Shown here: one piece after another, positions 36,214-44,583 of the stretch
Layout: each line of letters opens with the position of its first letter
Position numbering within the stretch: position 1 is the stretch's first letter
Source of the DNA: Roseospira visakhapatnamensis
GTDB lineage: Bacteria > Pseudomonadota > Alphaproteobacteria > Rhodospirillales > Rhodospirillaceae
Length of the DNA stretch: 64,000 nucleotides
Assembly: GCF_014197915.1 (NCBI RefSeq)
Contig: NZ_JACIGK010000020.1
Coordinates: 1 to 64,000 of the forward strand
Direction of reading: 5' to 3'
The notes under the pieces: model-generated
What the model was told of the DNA's origin: nothing
Seen by the model: only the letters and a program-made list of their open reading frames with translations
The model's database searches: none
Made by a program: the position numbers and the translations under genes

Positions 36214-38886
36214 ATGAGCGAGGACACCCGGACCACGCGCGCGCGCCCGTCGAATGACACGGCCGCCGACGACAGAGCGCCCCCCCCCGAGAGCGAGACA
36301 GGATCGGGCGGTTCGCGCGCCGCCGAGGACATCGTCGCCCAGGTGGAGTCCGGCGCCCGCACCCCCCGGGGCATCTCCGGACGGATCATCATCGTCACCT
36401 GCGTGGCCTGGACCCTGTTCCAGTTGTGGTTCGCCTCGCCGCTGCCGTTCGTCTTGGGCTTCGGGATTTTCAACGGCACCGAGGCCCGCTCGATCCACCT
36501 GGCGTTCGCGCTGTTCCTGGCCTTCACCGCCTACCCGGCCTTCAAGGCGTCGCCCCGCCACCATATCCCGGTGTTGGACTGGCTGTTCGCCCTGGCGGGG
36601 GCGTTCTGCGCCGCCTACCTGGTGCTGTTCAACGATGCCCTGGCGACCCGCCCGGGCGCGCCCACCACGACGGACGTGACGGTCGGCGTGATCGGCCTGC
36701 TGCTGCTGCTGGAAGCCACGCGACGCGCGCTCGGCCCTCCCCTCCTGGTCGTGGCCCTGGTGTTCCTGGGCTACACGTTTGGTGGGCAGTACATGCCGGA
36801 CGTGATCGCCCACAAGGGCGCCTCGCTGGAAAAGGCGATGTCGCACTTCTGGCTCTCGACCGAGGGCGTGTTCGGCGTCGCACTCGGCGTCTCCACCACC
36901 ATGGTGTTCCTGTTCGTGGCCTTCGGCGCCTTCCTGGAGCGCGCCGGCGCCGGCCTCTACTTCATCCGCGTCGCTTTCGCATTCATGGGCCATCTGCGCG
37001 GCGGCCCGGCCAAGGCGGCGGTGGTGTCCTCGGCCATGACGGGGCTGATCTCCGGATCCTCCATCGCCAACGTGGTCACCACCGGCACCTTCACCATCCC
37101 GCTGATGAAGAAGGTGGGCTTCCCGGGCACCAAGGCCGGCGCGGTCGAGGTGGCCTCCTCCACCAACGGCCAGCTCACCCCGCCCATCATGGGCGCGGCG
37201 GCCTTCCTGATGGTTGAGTACGTGGGCATCAGCTACATGGAGGTGATGAAGCACGCCATCGTGCCGGCGCTGATCAGCTACATCGCGCTGGTCTACATCG
37301 TCCATCTGGAGGCGGTGAAGGCGGGCATGAAGGGCCTGCCGCGCGCGACCGTGCGCCCCTGGCACCAGGCGGCCATCGGCTTCCTGGGCAGCTTCCTCGT
37401 GGTTTCCGGCATGGCGGCGGTGGTCTACTACGGGTTCGGATGGCTGAAGCCGGTGGCCGGAGACGCCACCCCCTGGATCGCCGCGAGCGTCCTGCTGATC
37501 GCCCATGTGGCGCTGGTCTGGGTGGTCAGCCGCGTGCCGCCCATGCCCGAGACCGCCGAGATCACCGAGGTGCCGGCGGCCGGCCCCACCGTCCTGTCGG
37601 GCCTGCATTTCCTGCTGCCGGTGGTGGTGCTGGTCTGGTGCCTGATGATCGAACAGCTCTCGCCCGGCCTGTCCGCCTTCTGGGCGGCCACCATGATGGT
37701 GTTCAACGTGGTGACCCAGCGCCCGTTGGCGGCCCGGTTCCGGGGCCTGGACGGCGGCGCCATCGGGTCCGCCGCCTGGCACGGCCTGACGGACCTGTAT
37801 CACGGCACGGTGATGGCCGCGCGCAACATGATCGGCATCGGCGTGGCCACCGCCGCCGCCGGCATCATCGTCGGCGCGGTGACCCTGACCGGTGTCGGAC
37901 AGGTGCTCACCGAGATGATCGAGTACCTGTCCGGCGGCTCGCTGATGATCATGCTGCTGCTGACCGCGGTCACCAGCCTGCTGCTGGGCATGGGCTTGCC
38001 GACCACCGCCAACTACATCGTCGTCTCCACCCTGATGGCCCCGGTGATCGTCACCCTGGGCGCGGAAAACGGCCTGATCGTGCCGCTGATCGCCGCGCAC
38101 ATGTTCGTGTTCTACTTCGGCATCCTGGCCGACGACACGCCCCCGGTGGGCCTGGCGGCCTTCGCGGCCTCGGCCATCTCGGGATCCGATCCCATCAAGA
38201 CCGGCATCCAGGGGTTCACCTACGACATCCGCACCGCGATCCTGCCGTTCCTGTTCATCTTCAATACCGAACTGCTGCTGATCGGCGTGAATTCTTGGAT
38301 ACACGGCATTGTCGTCTTCTGCTTCGCCCTGGTGGCCATGCTGACCTTCGCGGCGGCCACACAGCGCTATTTCATCGTGCGCTGCCGCCCGTACGAGGTG
38401 GCGGCCCTGCTGCTGATCGCCTTCACCATGTTCCGGCCCGGCTTCTGGATGGACATGGTGGCGCCGGAACTGCTGGAGATCGATCCCACCCGCATCGAGG
38501 CCATGGCCGAGCAGGTCCCCGAGAACGGCCGCCTCAGGGTGCGCGTCGAGGGCATGACCCTGGAAGGCGATGAGGTCAGCAAGGCCGTCATGCTGCCCAT
38601 GGGCGGCCTGGGCACCGGCGCTGAGCGTTTGTTGAGCGCCGGCCTGGCCCTGCGCGAGGAGGACGGCCGCGTTCTGGTGGACGACATCGTCTTCGACAGC
38701 ACCGCCGACAAGCTCGGCTTCGACTTCGACTGGGAAATCACCAAGGTCATGGTGAAGAACGAGGAGCGGCCCCCCAACCAGCTCTTCTTCATCCCGGCGC
38801 TGGCGCTGCTGCTGGTCGTCTGGTGGACCCAGCGGGTCCGCCTGCGCCGCCAGGAGACGACGGGGCGGGAGACGGGCCGGGCGTGA
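36214..38886 (+). CDS. Fused TRAP transporter permease (4TM-12TM, DctQM type)
   Basis: An 890-residue inner-membrane permease. A charged cytosolic N-terminus (about 70 residues) precedes the small-subunit-like segments and the DctM-like 12-TM core, with SSAMTGLISGSSIANVVTTGTFTIPLMKKVGFPGTKAGAVE and GMGLPTTANYIVVSTLMAPV near the middle and LADDTPPVGLAAFAASAISGSDPIKTG. A C-terminal soluble portion (about 745-870) resembles the extra domain found on TAXI-type permeases. It is driven by an ion gradient. CAGGAGG precedes ATG 36214. It forms a pair with the TAXI binding protein. Confidence 0.92.
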   Translation: MSEDTRTTRARPSNDTAADDRAPPPESETGSGGSRAAEDIVAQVESGARTPRGISGRIIIVTCVAWTLFQLWFASPLPFVLGFGIFNGTEARSIHLAFALFLAFTAYPAFKASPRHHIPVLDWLFALAGAFCAAYLVLFNDALATRPGAPTTTDVTVGVIGLLLLLEATRRALGPPLLVVALVFLGYTFGGQYMPDVIAHKGASLEKAMSHFWLSTEGVFGVALGVSTTMVFLFVAFGAFLERAGAGLYFIRVAFAFMGHLRGGPAKAAVVSSAMTGLISGSSIANVVTTGTFTIPLMKKVGFPGTKAGAVEVASSTNGQLTPPIMGAAAFLMVEYVGISYMEVMKHAIVPALISYIALVYIVHLEAVKAGMKGLPRATVRPWHQAAIGFLGSFLVVSGMAAVVYYGFGWLKPVAGDATPWIAASVLLIAHVALVWVVSRVPPMPETAEITEVPAAGPTVLSGLHFLLPVVVLVWCLMIEQLSPGLSAFWAATMMVFNVVTQRPLAARFRGLDGGAIGSAAWHGLTDLYHGTVMAARNMIGIGVATAAAGIIVGAVTLTGVGQVLTEMIEYLSGGSLMIMLLLTAVTSLLLGMGLPTTANYIVVSTLMAPVIVTLGAENGLIVPLIAAHMFVFYFGILADDTPPVGLAAFAASAISGSDPIKTGIQGFTYDIRTAILPFLFIFNTELLLIGVNSWIHGIVVFCFALVAMLTFAAATQRYFIVRCRPYEVAALLLIAFTMFRPGFWMDMVAPELLEIDPTRIEAMAEQVPENGRLRVRVEGMTLEGDEVSKAVMLPMGGLGTGAERLLSAGLALREEDGRVLVDDIVFDSTADKLGFDFDWEITKVMVKNEERPPNQLFFIPALALLLVVWWTQRVRLRRQETTGRETGRA

Positions 38887-39283
38887 CCGGTCGCGCCGGG
38901 CTGGTGGGCCGAGCGCGTAGGGAATCACCTGCGCGGGTGGAGGCCCTGGCCGCGTCCCTGGGTTTGTCGGCGGCCGTCCTGGGCGGCGCCCGGCGCCTCA
39001 CCGACGACCGCCACCGGCTCCGGCTCGACCGGTGGGCGCCCTCACGCCCCTGAGCGGAGGGAGCTTGCGCCCACGGTCCTTGACCACGACCGTTGACGCC
39101 CGTGGCCGGTCGGGGGTCGGGCATCCGCCAGACCAAGGACCGTGCGGCCCCACGCGGGGCGAACGGACACGCGGGCTCGCCGAGGCCGCCAGCCATGACC
39201 TATGATGATCGGGATCGGTGTCGGGGATCCGGCGCGGAGACCCTGGCGCGACGCACCGGTCCGATGTCGCCTTCCGTATCCTA
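38887..39283. other. Intergenic region, no convincing gene
   Basis: A 56-codon frame starting with GTG at 38883 overlaps the permease stop but has no recognisable features. A hairpin ACGGTC/GACCGT at 39073-39093 resembles the first hairpin of family-B elements. Otherwise nothing is seen before element B2. Confidence 0.35.
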
Positions 39284-39436
39284 TGATACCAACGGTCATT
39301 GAGAATGACCGTTGCAGTCCGTGGCCGGCCCGCTCCCCCTCCCGGCCACCCCAAGTATACTGCCGTGGGTGGCCGGGAGGGGGAGCGGGCCGGTGCCGCT
39401 CGGCGGATGAGTCACACTCATCCGCCACTGGTATGA
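39284..39436 (+). repeat. 153-bp three-hairpin element, family B (copy B2)
   Basis: Ends TGATACCAACGG and CCACTGGTATGA. Hairpin 1: 39291-39313, identical to B1. Hairpin 2: a perfect 27-bp stem, 39325-39351 with 39367-39393, with a 15-nt loop. Hairpin 3: 39402-39426, an 11-bp perfect stem. Relative to B1, one stem pair is switched (A-T to T-A, both arms) and the loop sequence is in the opposite orientation. The element ends 12 nt before the start codon of the TVP38 gene, so it lies in its leader. Confidence 0.9.
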
Positions 39437-39448
39437 CAGGGGATCCGC

Positions 39449-40264
39449 ATGAGCGCCAACCACACCGGAGCCGACCCCGCCGCCGGACCGACGCCTCCGA
39501 ACGCCGGCGCCGCCGGTGAGGCGCCCGCGACCGGCGCGCCCGACGGCCTCGCCAACACGAGACGGGGGTGGACGCTGCGACTCGGGCTGCTCGTGCTCCT
39601 GGTCGCCGGTCTTGCCGCCTTCGTGGCCCTCGGCGGGCCGCGCCTGCTGTCGTTCGACACGCTGGGCCGGCACCATGCGGCCATCGCCGCGTGGGTCTCC
39701 GCGCACCAGGGGATGGCCGTGGTGGCCTTCGTGCTGACCTACGTCCTGGCCGTCACCTTCAGCGTCCCGGGAGCGGTGTGGCTGAGCATCGCCGGAGGCT
39801 ACCTGTTCGGCACAGTGCTGGGGTCGGCGCTGGTCGTACTGGCGGCGACCCTGGGGGCGACGGCCGTGTTCCTGGCGGCGCGCACCATTCTCGGCGACGG
39901 GTGGCGGCGGCGCGCGTTCTCGGGTACCGGGCGGCGGCTGGCCGAACGGCTGCGGGACAGCGCCTTCACCGGCCTTCTTGTGTTGCGTTTGGTGCCGGTC
40001 TTCCCGTTCTGGCTGGTGAATCTTGTGCCGGCCTTCCTGGATGTCTCGGTGCGCGTCTATGTGCTGGCGACGCTGTTGGGTATCATTCCCGGAGCGGTCG
40101 TTTTCGCCGGTGTCGGCGCCGGGCTGGACCGGGTGCTGGCGGCCGGGGACCAGCCGGACCTGGGCGTGGTGTACGATCCCCAGGTCCTGGGACCGCTGCT
40201 GGGGCTGGCGGTGCTGGCCCTGCTGCCGACTCTGTGGCGACGCTGGAAGGGACCGGAGGCATGA
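39449..40264 (+). CDS. TVP38/TMEM64 family membrane protein
   Basis: A 271-residue inner-membrane protein of the TVP38/TMEM64 (DedA-like, VTT domain) family. A disordered 35-residue N-terminus is followed by about six hydrophobic segments. The family core is FSVPGAVWLSIAGGYLFGTVLGSALVVLAATLGATAVFLAAR, then LVLRLVPVFPFWLVNLVPAFLDV. Related proteins act in lipid scrambling or transport. AGGGG precedes the ATG. Its last bases overlap the next gene (ATGA), and the pairing with a flavoprotein disulfide reductase is common in proteobacteria. Confidence 0.9.
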   Translation: MSANHTGADPAAGPTPPNAGAAGEAPATGAPDGLANTRRGWTLRLGLLVLLVAGLAAFVALGGPRLLSFDTLGRHHAAIAAWVSAHQGMAVVAFVLTYVLAVTFSVPGAVWLSIAGGYLFGTVLGSALVVLAATLGATAVFLAARTILGDGWRRRAFSGTGRRLAERLRDSAFTGLLVLRLVPVFPFWLVNLVPAFLDVSVRVYVLATLLGIIPGAVVFAGVGAGLDRVLAAGDQPDLGVVYDPQVLGPLLGLAVLALLPTLWRRWKGPEA

Positions 40265-41724
40265 GAGGCCCGACATTGACACCGGACCTGTGCGTCATCG
40301 GCGCGGGCTCCGGCGGCCTGAGCGTGGCCGCCGGCGCCGCGCGGCTGGGGGCGTCGGTGGTGTTGATCGAGAAGGGCGAGATGGGCGGCGACTGCCTGAA
40401 CGCGGGCTGCGTGCCGTCGAAGTCGCTGCTGGCCGCCGCCCGCGCCGCGCAGGACATCCGCGAGGCCGGCCGCTTCGGAGTGCACGCGGGCGAACCGGCC
40501 GTCGACTTCGCCGCCGTCATGGACCACGTGCGGGGCGTTATCGACGGCATCACGCCCATGGACTCCCAGGCGCGCTTCGAGTCCCTGGGCGTCACGGTGC
40601 TGCGCGAGGAGGCCCGCTTCGGCGATCCGCACACCGTCCTGGCTGGCGCGCACCGGGTGCGGGCACGGCGCTTCGTCGTGGCCGCCGGATCACGCCCCCA
40701 TGTGCCGACCATCCCCGGGCTTGCCGACTCGCCCTACCTGACCAACGAGACCGTCTTCGCGCTGCGCGAGCGACCGACACACCTGATGATCCTGGGCGGC
40801 GGACCGATCGGCTGCGAACTGGGCCAGGCGTTTCGCCGGCTTGGCAGCCGGGTCACGATCCTGGAGGTTGACCGAGTCCTGGGCGGCGACGACCCCGACA
40901 TGGCCGCGGTGGTGCGGACCCGCCTGATCGCCGAGGGCGTGGACCTGCGCGAGGGTTGGCGGGCCACCTCGGTCGAGACCCGCCCCGACGACGGCCCCGG
41001 GCGTGGCGCGGAGACCCGCCTCGGCCTCACCGCCATCGACGGGGCCGGCGGCGTCGATACCCTGACCGGCAGTCACCTCCTGGTCGCCCTGGGCCGGCGC
41101 GCCGCCCTGAAGGGACTCAAGCTGGCCTCGGCCGACATCATAGCCACCCCGCAGGGGATCCGGGTGGACGACCGCCTGCGCACCACCAACCGCCGGGTGT
41201 TCGCCATCGGCGACGTCACCGGCGGCCCGATGTTCACCCACATGGCCAGCCACGGGGCCTCCGTGGTGGTGCGACAGGCGCTGTTCCGCCTGCCGGCGCG
41301 GGTGGACCTCGGGGTCGTGCCCCATGTCACCTACACCGATCCCGAACTGGCCTGGGTGGGCCTGACCGAGACCCAGGCCCTGGCCAGGCATCACGACCGG
41401 TCCCCCCGCGTGGTGCGCTGGACGTTCGCCGAGAACGACCGGGCGCGGTGCGAGCGCCGGTCCGAGGGCATGGTCAAGGTGGTGGCCACCCCGCGCGGGC
41501 GGGTGCTGGGCGCCGGGGTTGTGGGCCGCGACGCCGGCGAGTTGATCCAGCCCTGGGTGATGGCCATCCGCCACCGGATCCGCCTCGGCGCCCTGGCCAC
41601 CATGATCGCGCCCTATCCGACCCGCACCGAGGCCAGCAAGCGCGCCGCCGGGGCGTTCCACGAGCCGGCCCTGTTTTCCGAGCGCACCCGCCGCCTGGTG
41701 CGCCTGCTGTCCTGGCTGGGGTGA
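40261..41724 (+). CDS. Pyridine nucleotide-disulfide oxidoreductase (mercuric reductase/Lpd-like)
   Basis: A 487-residue FAD flavoprotein. FAD motif VIGAGSGGLSVAAGAARLG, redox-active pair in GGDCLNAGCVPSKSL, NAD(P) motif LGGGPIGCELGQAF, and second FAD motif TTNRRVFAIGDVTGG. The C-terminal dimer-domain HPxxxE of true dihydrolipoyl dehydrogenases is replaced by PYPTRTEA, placing it in the mercuric-reductase-like subgroup; no MerA vicinal C-terminal cysteines are present. The substrate is unknown. It overlaps the TVP38 gene by 4 nt and is followed after 5 nt by an acyl-CoA ligase gene. Confidence 0.9.
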   Translation: MRGPTLTPDLCVIGAGSGGLSVAAGAARLGASVVLIEKGEMGGDCLNAGCVPSKSLLAAARAAQDIREAGRFGVHAGEPAVDFAAVMDHVRGVIDGITPMDSQARFESLGVTVLREEARFGDPHTVLAGAHRVRARRFVVAAGSRPHVPTIPGLADSPYLTNETVFALRERPTHLMILGGGPIGCELGQAFRRLGSRVTILEVDRVLGGDDPDMAAVVRTRLIAEGVDLREGWRATSVETRPDDGPGRGAETRLGLTAIDGAGGVDTLTGSHLLVALGRRAALKGLKLASADIIATPQGIRVDDRLRTTNRRVFAIGDVTGGPMFTHMASHGASVVVRQALFRLPARVDLGVVPHVTYTDPELAWVGLTETQALARHHDRSPRVVRWTFAENDRARCERRSEGMVKVVATPRGRVLGAGVVGRDAGELIQPWVMAIRHRIRLGALATMIAPYPTRTEASKRAAGAFHEPALFSERTRRLVRLLSWLG

Positions 41725-41729
41725 CCCTC

Positions 41730-43286
41730 ATGGCCGACACCGTGCGCGACCTGCTGGCGGGCCACGCCCCCGACCGTCCGGCGATCGGCGCCCCCGACCG
41801 TCCCTGGCTGACCTTCGGGGCGCTGGAGGCCGTGGCGGCGCAGCTGTGCGCCACCGTGAACGGGCTGGGCGTGGGACGCGGCGACCGGGTGGCGCTGGTG
41901 CTGCCCAACGGCCCGGAGATGGCCGCCGCCTTCGTCGGCCTGGCGTGCTGCGTGGACGTGGCGCCCCTCAACCCGGCCTATACCCACGACGAGGTCGCCT
42001 TCTATCTGAACGATCTGCGGGCTCGGCTGCTGGTGGTGGCGGCGACCGACGACGGCCCGGCCGTGGCCGCCGCCCGGGGGCTGGGCATCCCCGTGGCCCG
42101 CCTGGAGCGCCGGGCCGACGGCCCGGCCGGGGCCGTCACCCTGATGGCCGGCGAGGGCGCCAGCCCGGCGGCCTTGGGGACGCCGGCCCGACCGGGCGCC
42201 TCCGGGCCCGACGACGGCGCCCTGGTGCTGCACACCTCGGGCACCACCGCGCGGCCGAAGATCGTGCCGCTGCTGAACCGCAACGTGGCCGCCTCGGCCC
42301 GGCACATCGGCGCGACGCTGGCGCTGACGCCCGACGACCGGTGCCTGAACATCATGCCGCTGTTCCATATCCACGGCCTGATCGCGGCGGTCATCGCGTC
42401 GCTGGCGCACGGGGCCTCGGTGTGGTGCGCGCCGGGCTTCGACGCGCTGCGGTTCCAGGGCTGGCTGAAGGCGGCGCGGCCCACGTGGTATACCGCCGTG
42501 CCCACCATGCACCAGGCCATCCTGGCCCGGGCCGAGCGCACCCCGGACGCGGCGGCGGCCGCCGGGCTGCGCTTCATCCGGTCGTCGTCGGCGTCGCTGC
42601 CGGCGCAGGTGATGACCGCCCTGGAAGGCGCCTTCCAGGCTCCGGTGATCGAAAGCTACGGCATGACCGAGGCGTGTCATCAGATGACCTCCAACCGGTT
42701 GCCGCCGGCCCCGCGCCGTGCGGGCTGCGTCGGCGTGGCGGCCGGACCCGGGGTGCGGCTGGCCGACGAAGGCGCGCCCCGCCTGCTGGATGGCCCGGCC
42801 GAGATCGGCGAGGTGGTCATCAGCGGCCCCAACGTCACCCCCGGCTACGAGAACAACCCCGATGCCAACGCCTCGGCCTTCTTCCGGGCGGAGGGACGGC
42901 GCTGGTTCCGCACCGGGGACCAGGGGTGGATGGACGCCGACGGCATGCTGACCCTCACCGGGCGCCTGAAGGAGATCATCAATCGCGGCGGCGAGAAGAT
43001 CAGCCCGCTGGAGGTCGACGGCGTGCTGATGGATCACCCGGCGGTGCGCCAGGTGATCACCTTCGCCGTGCCCCACCGCTCCCTGGGCGAGGACGTCGGC
43101 GCCGCCGTGGTGCTGCGCGAGGGGCACGGCACCACCGACCGGGATCTGCGGGCCTTCGCCGCCGAACGGCTGGCGCCCTTCAAGGTACCGCGCACGGTGC
43201 TCATCCTGGACGAGATCCCCAAGGGACCGACCGGCAAGCCGCGCCGGGTCGGGCTGGCCCAGGCCCTTGGGGTGGCGGGCCGATGA
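41730..43286 (+). CDS. AMP-dependent acyl-CoA synthetase (oxalate-CoA ligase-like)
   Basis: A 518-residue ANL-superfamily ligase that activates a carboxylate as an acyl-AMP and then a CoA thioester. Seen: the P-loop LHTSGTTARPKIVPL (Ala-Arg replaces the usual Gly-x), PLFHIHGLIA, ESYGMTEACHQM, the hinge region GWMDADGMLTLTGRLKEIINRGGEKI, and the catalytic Lys region GPTGKPRRV. The overall pattern resembles the short fungal/plant and bacterial oxalyl-CoA synthetase group, but the substrate cannot be fixed by eye. ATG 41730 is 5 nt after the flavoprotein stop; GTG 41721 is an alternative. It overlaps the next gene by 4 nt. Confidence 0.88.
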   Translation: MADTVRDLLAGHAPDRPAIGAPDRPWLTFGALEAVAAQLCATVNGLGVGRGDRVALVLPNGPEMAAAFVGLACCVDVAPLNPAYTHDEVAFYLNDLRARLLVVAATDDGPAVAAARGLGIPVARLERRADGPAGAVTLMAGEGASPAALGTPARPGASGPDDGALVLHTSGTTARPKIVPLLNRNVAASARHIGATLALTPDDRCLNIMPLFHIHGLIAAVIASLAHGASVWCAPGFDALRFQGWLKAARPTWYTAVPTMHQAILARAERTPDAAAAAGLRFIRSSSASLPAQVMTALEGAFQAPVIESYGMTEACHQMTSNRLPPAPRRAGCVGVAAGPGVRLADEGAPRLLDGPAEIGEVVISGPNVTPGYENNPDANASAFFRAEGRRWFRTGDQGWMDADGMLTLTGRLKEIINRGGEKISPLEVDGVLMDHPAVRQVITFAVPHRSLGEDVGAAVVLREGHGTTDRDLRAFAAERLAPFKVPRTVLILDEIPKGPTGKPRRVGLAQALGVAGR

Positions 43287-44275
43287 CCCTCCCCCGGGTC
43301 TGCATCCTCGGCGCCGGGGCCATCGGCGGCTACCTGGGGGCGCGGCTTGCCCTGGCCGGAACCGCCGAGGTCTCCCTCGTGGCGCGCGGGCCGCATCTGG
43401 AGGCCCTGCGCACCCATGGCCTGACGCTGATCGAGGGCGACCGCCACCACACGGTGCGGGTGCCGGCCACCGACACGCCCGCCGACCTGGGGCCGCAGGA
43501 CTATGTCATCGTCACCCTCAAGGCCAACGCCGTGCCGGACGCCGTGCCCCTGCTCCAGGCGCTCCTGGGGCCGGAAACCTGCGTGGTGATGGGCGTCAAC
43601 GGCGTGCCCTGGTGGTACTTCCACAGGTGTCCGGGACCCTGGGAGGACCACCGGCTGGCCAGCGTCGATCCCGGCGACGCCCAATGGACCGGCATCGGAC
43701 CCGACCGCGTGCTGGGCTGCGTGGTTCATCCCGCCGCCGAGGTCGAGGCCCCTGGCGTTGTGCGCCACATCGAGGGCACGCGGTTTTCCCTCGGCGAGCC
43801 CTCGGGCGACCGCTCCCGGCGGGCGCTGGTGCTGGCGGCGGCGCTGTCGGCGGCCGGCCTGAAGGCGCCGGTCCGATCCGACATCCGCACCGAGATCTGG
43901 GTGAAGCTGTGGGGCAACCTGTGCTTCAATCCCTTGAGCGCGCTGACCGGCGCGCCGCTGGACGCGCTGTGTGCCGACCCGGGCACGCGCGGGGTCGCCC
44001 GGGCGATGATGCTGGAGGCGCAGGCGGTGGCCGAGTCCCTGGGCATCCACGTTCCCATCGACGTGGACCGGCGCATCGCCGGCGCCGCCGCCGTGGGCGC
44101 CCACAAGACATCCATGCTTCAGGACCTGGAGCGCGGCCGGCCGATGGAAATCGAGGCCCTGGTGGGCGCGGTGGCCGAACTGGGCCGCCTGGTGGGGGCG
44201 GCGACGCCGACCCTCGACACCGTGCTGGCGCTGGTGCGCCTGCGCGCCCAGCTGGCCGGCTGCCTGGAGGCGTGA
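43283..44275 (+). CDS. 2-Dehydropantoate 2-reductase family (PanE/ApbA-like)
   Basis: A 330-residue NAD(P)-dependent reductase. Rossmann motif LGAGAIGGYLGARLALAG at the N-terminus, VTLKANAVPDAVP, MGVNGVPWWYFH, then a helical C-terminal domain with the catalytic Lys in IWVKLWGNLCFNPLSALT and the conserved helix HKTSMLQDLERGRPMEIEALVG. PanE makes pantoate for CoA. Its coupling to an acyl-CoA ligase and a flavoprotein instead of panB/panC suggests a paralogue acting on another 2-keto acid. The TGA stop begins the family-B element B4. Confidence 0.88.
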   Translation: MTLPRVCILGAGAIGGYLGARLALAGTAEVSLVARGPHLEALRTHGLTLIEGDRHHTVRVPATDTPADLGPQDYVIVTLKANAVPDAVPLLQALLGPETCVVMGVNGVPWWYFHRCPGPWEDHRLASVDPGDAQWTGIGPDRVLGCVVHPAAEVEAPGVVRHIEGTRFSLGEPSGDRSRRALVLAAALSAAGLKAPVRSDIRTEIWVKLWGNLCFNPLSALTGAPLDALCADPGTRGVARAMMLEAQAVAESLGIHVPIDVDRRIAGAAAVGAHKTSMLQDLERGRPMEIEALVGAVAELGRLVGAATPTLDTVLALVRLRAQLAGCLEA

Positions 44276-44357
44276 TATCAGTGGCGGATGAGTGTTACCC
44301 ATGTCCCCGGTTGCTCACACGGACTGCAACGGTCAGTCTCCATGACCGTTGGTATGA
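44273..44357 (-). repeat. Family-B palindromic element, reverse orientation (copy B4)
   Basis: Starts TGATATCAGTGGCGGATGAGTG and ends AACGGTCA...TGACCGTTGGTATGA, i.e. the reverse complement of the TACCAACGG...CCACTGGTATCA layout of B1/B2, with a shorter centre (85 bp). The left-end TGA is the stop codon of the PanE-like gene. The central part is nearly identical to 20818-20881. Confidence 0.8.
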
Positions 44358-44454
44358 GTCAGGGCTCGACCCTCGGACGCCCGACAGGCCCCTTGCCCGG
44401 CGGCGGCGGGCATCGTATGTAGGGACATGCTAGGCCGGTCGCCAGGGCCTCCCT

Positions 44455-44529
44455 GCGGGTGTAGTTCAGTGGTAGAACGACAGCTTCCCAAGCTGTATGT
44501 CGTGGGTTCGATTCCCATCACCCGCTCCA
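44455..44529 (+). tRNA. tRNA-Gly (CCC)
   Basis: Acceptor GCGGGTG / CACCCGC, D arm GTTC...GAAC, anticodon stem ACAGC/GCTGT with loop TTCCCAA (anticodon CCC), T arm GTGGG TTCGATT CCCAT, ends TCCA. Reads GGG codons. Confidence 0.93.
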
Positions 44530-44583
44530 ACCTGTCCCATCGGCTGGCCTGTCCCGGCCGGACGGACGAGATCGTCTCCGGCG

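Noticed and set aside
38883-39053. A 56-codon frame (GTG start) overlapping the TRAP permease stop
   Set aside because: It could be translationally coupled, but composition is arginine/alanine low-complexity with no recognisable feature; evidence is too weak to call a gene.
40261-41724. True mercuric reductase
   Set aside because: There is no N-terminal heavy-metal domain, no C-terminal vicinal cysteines and no mer genes; only the general disulfide-reductase fold is supported.
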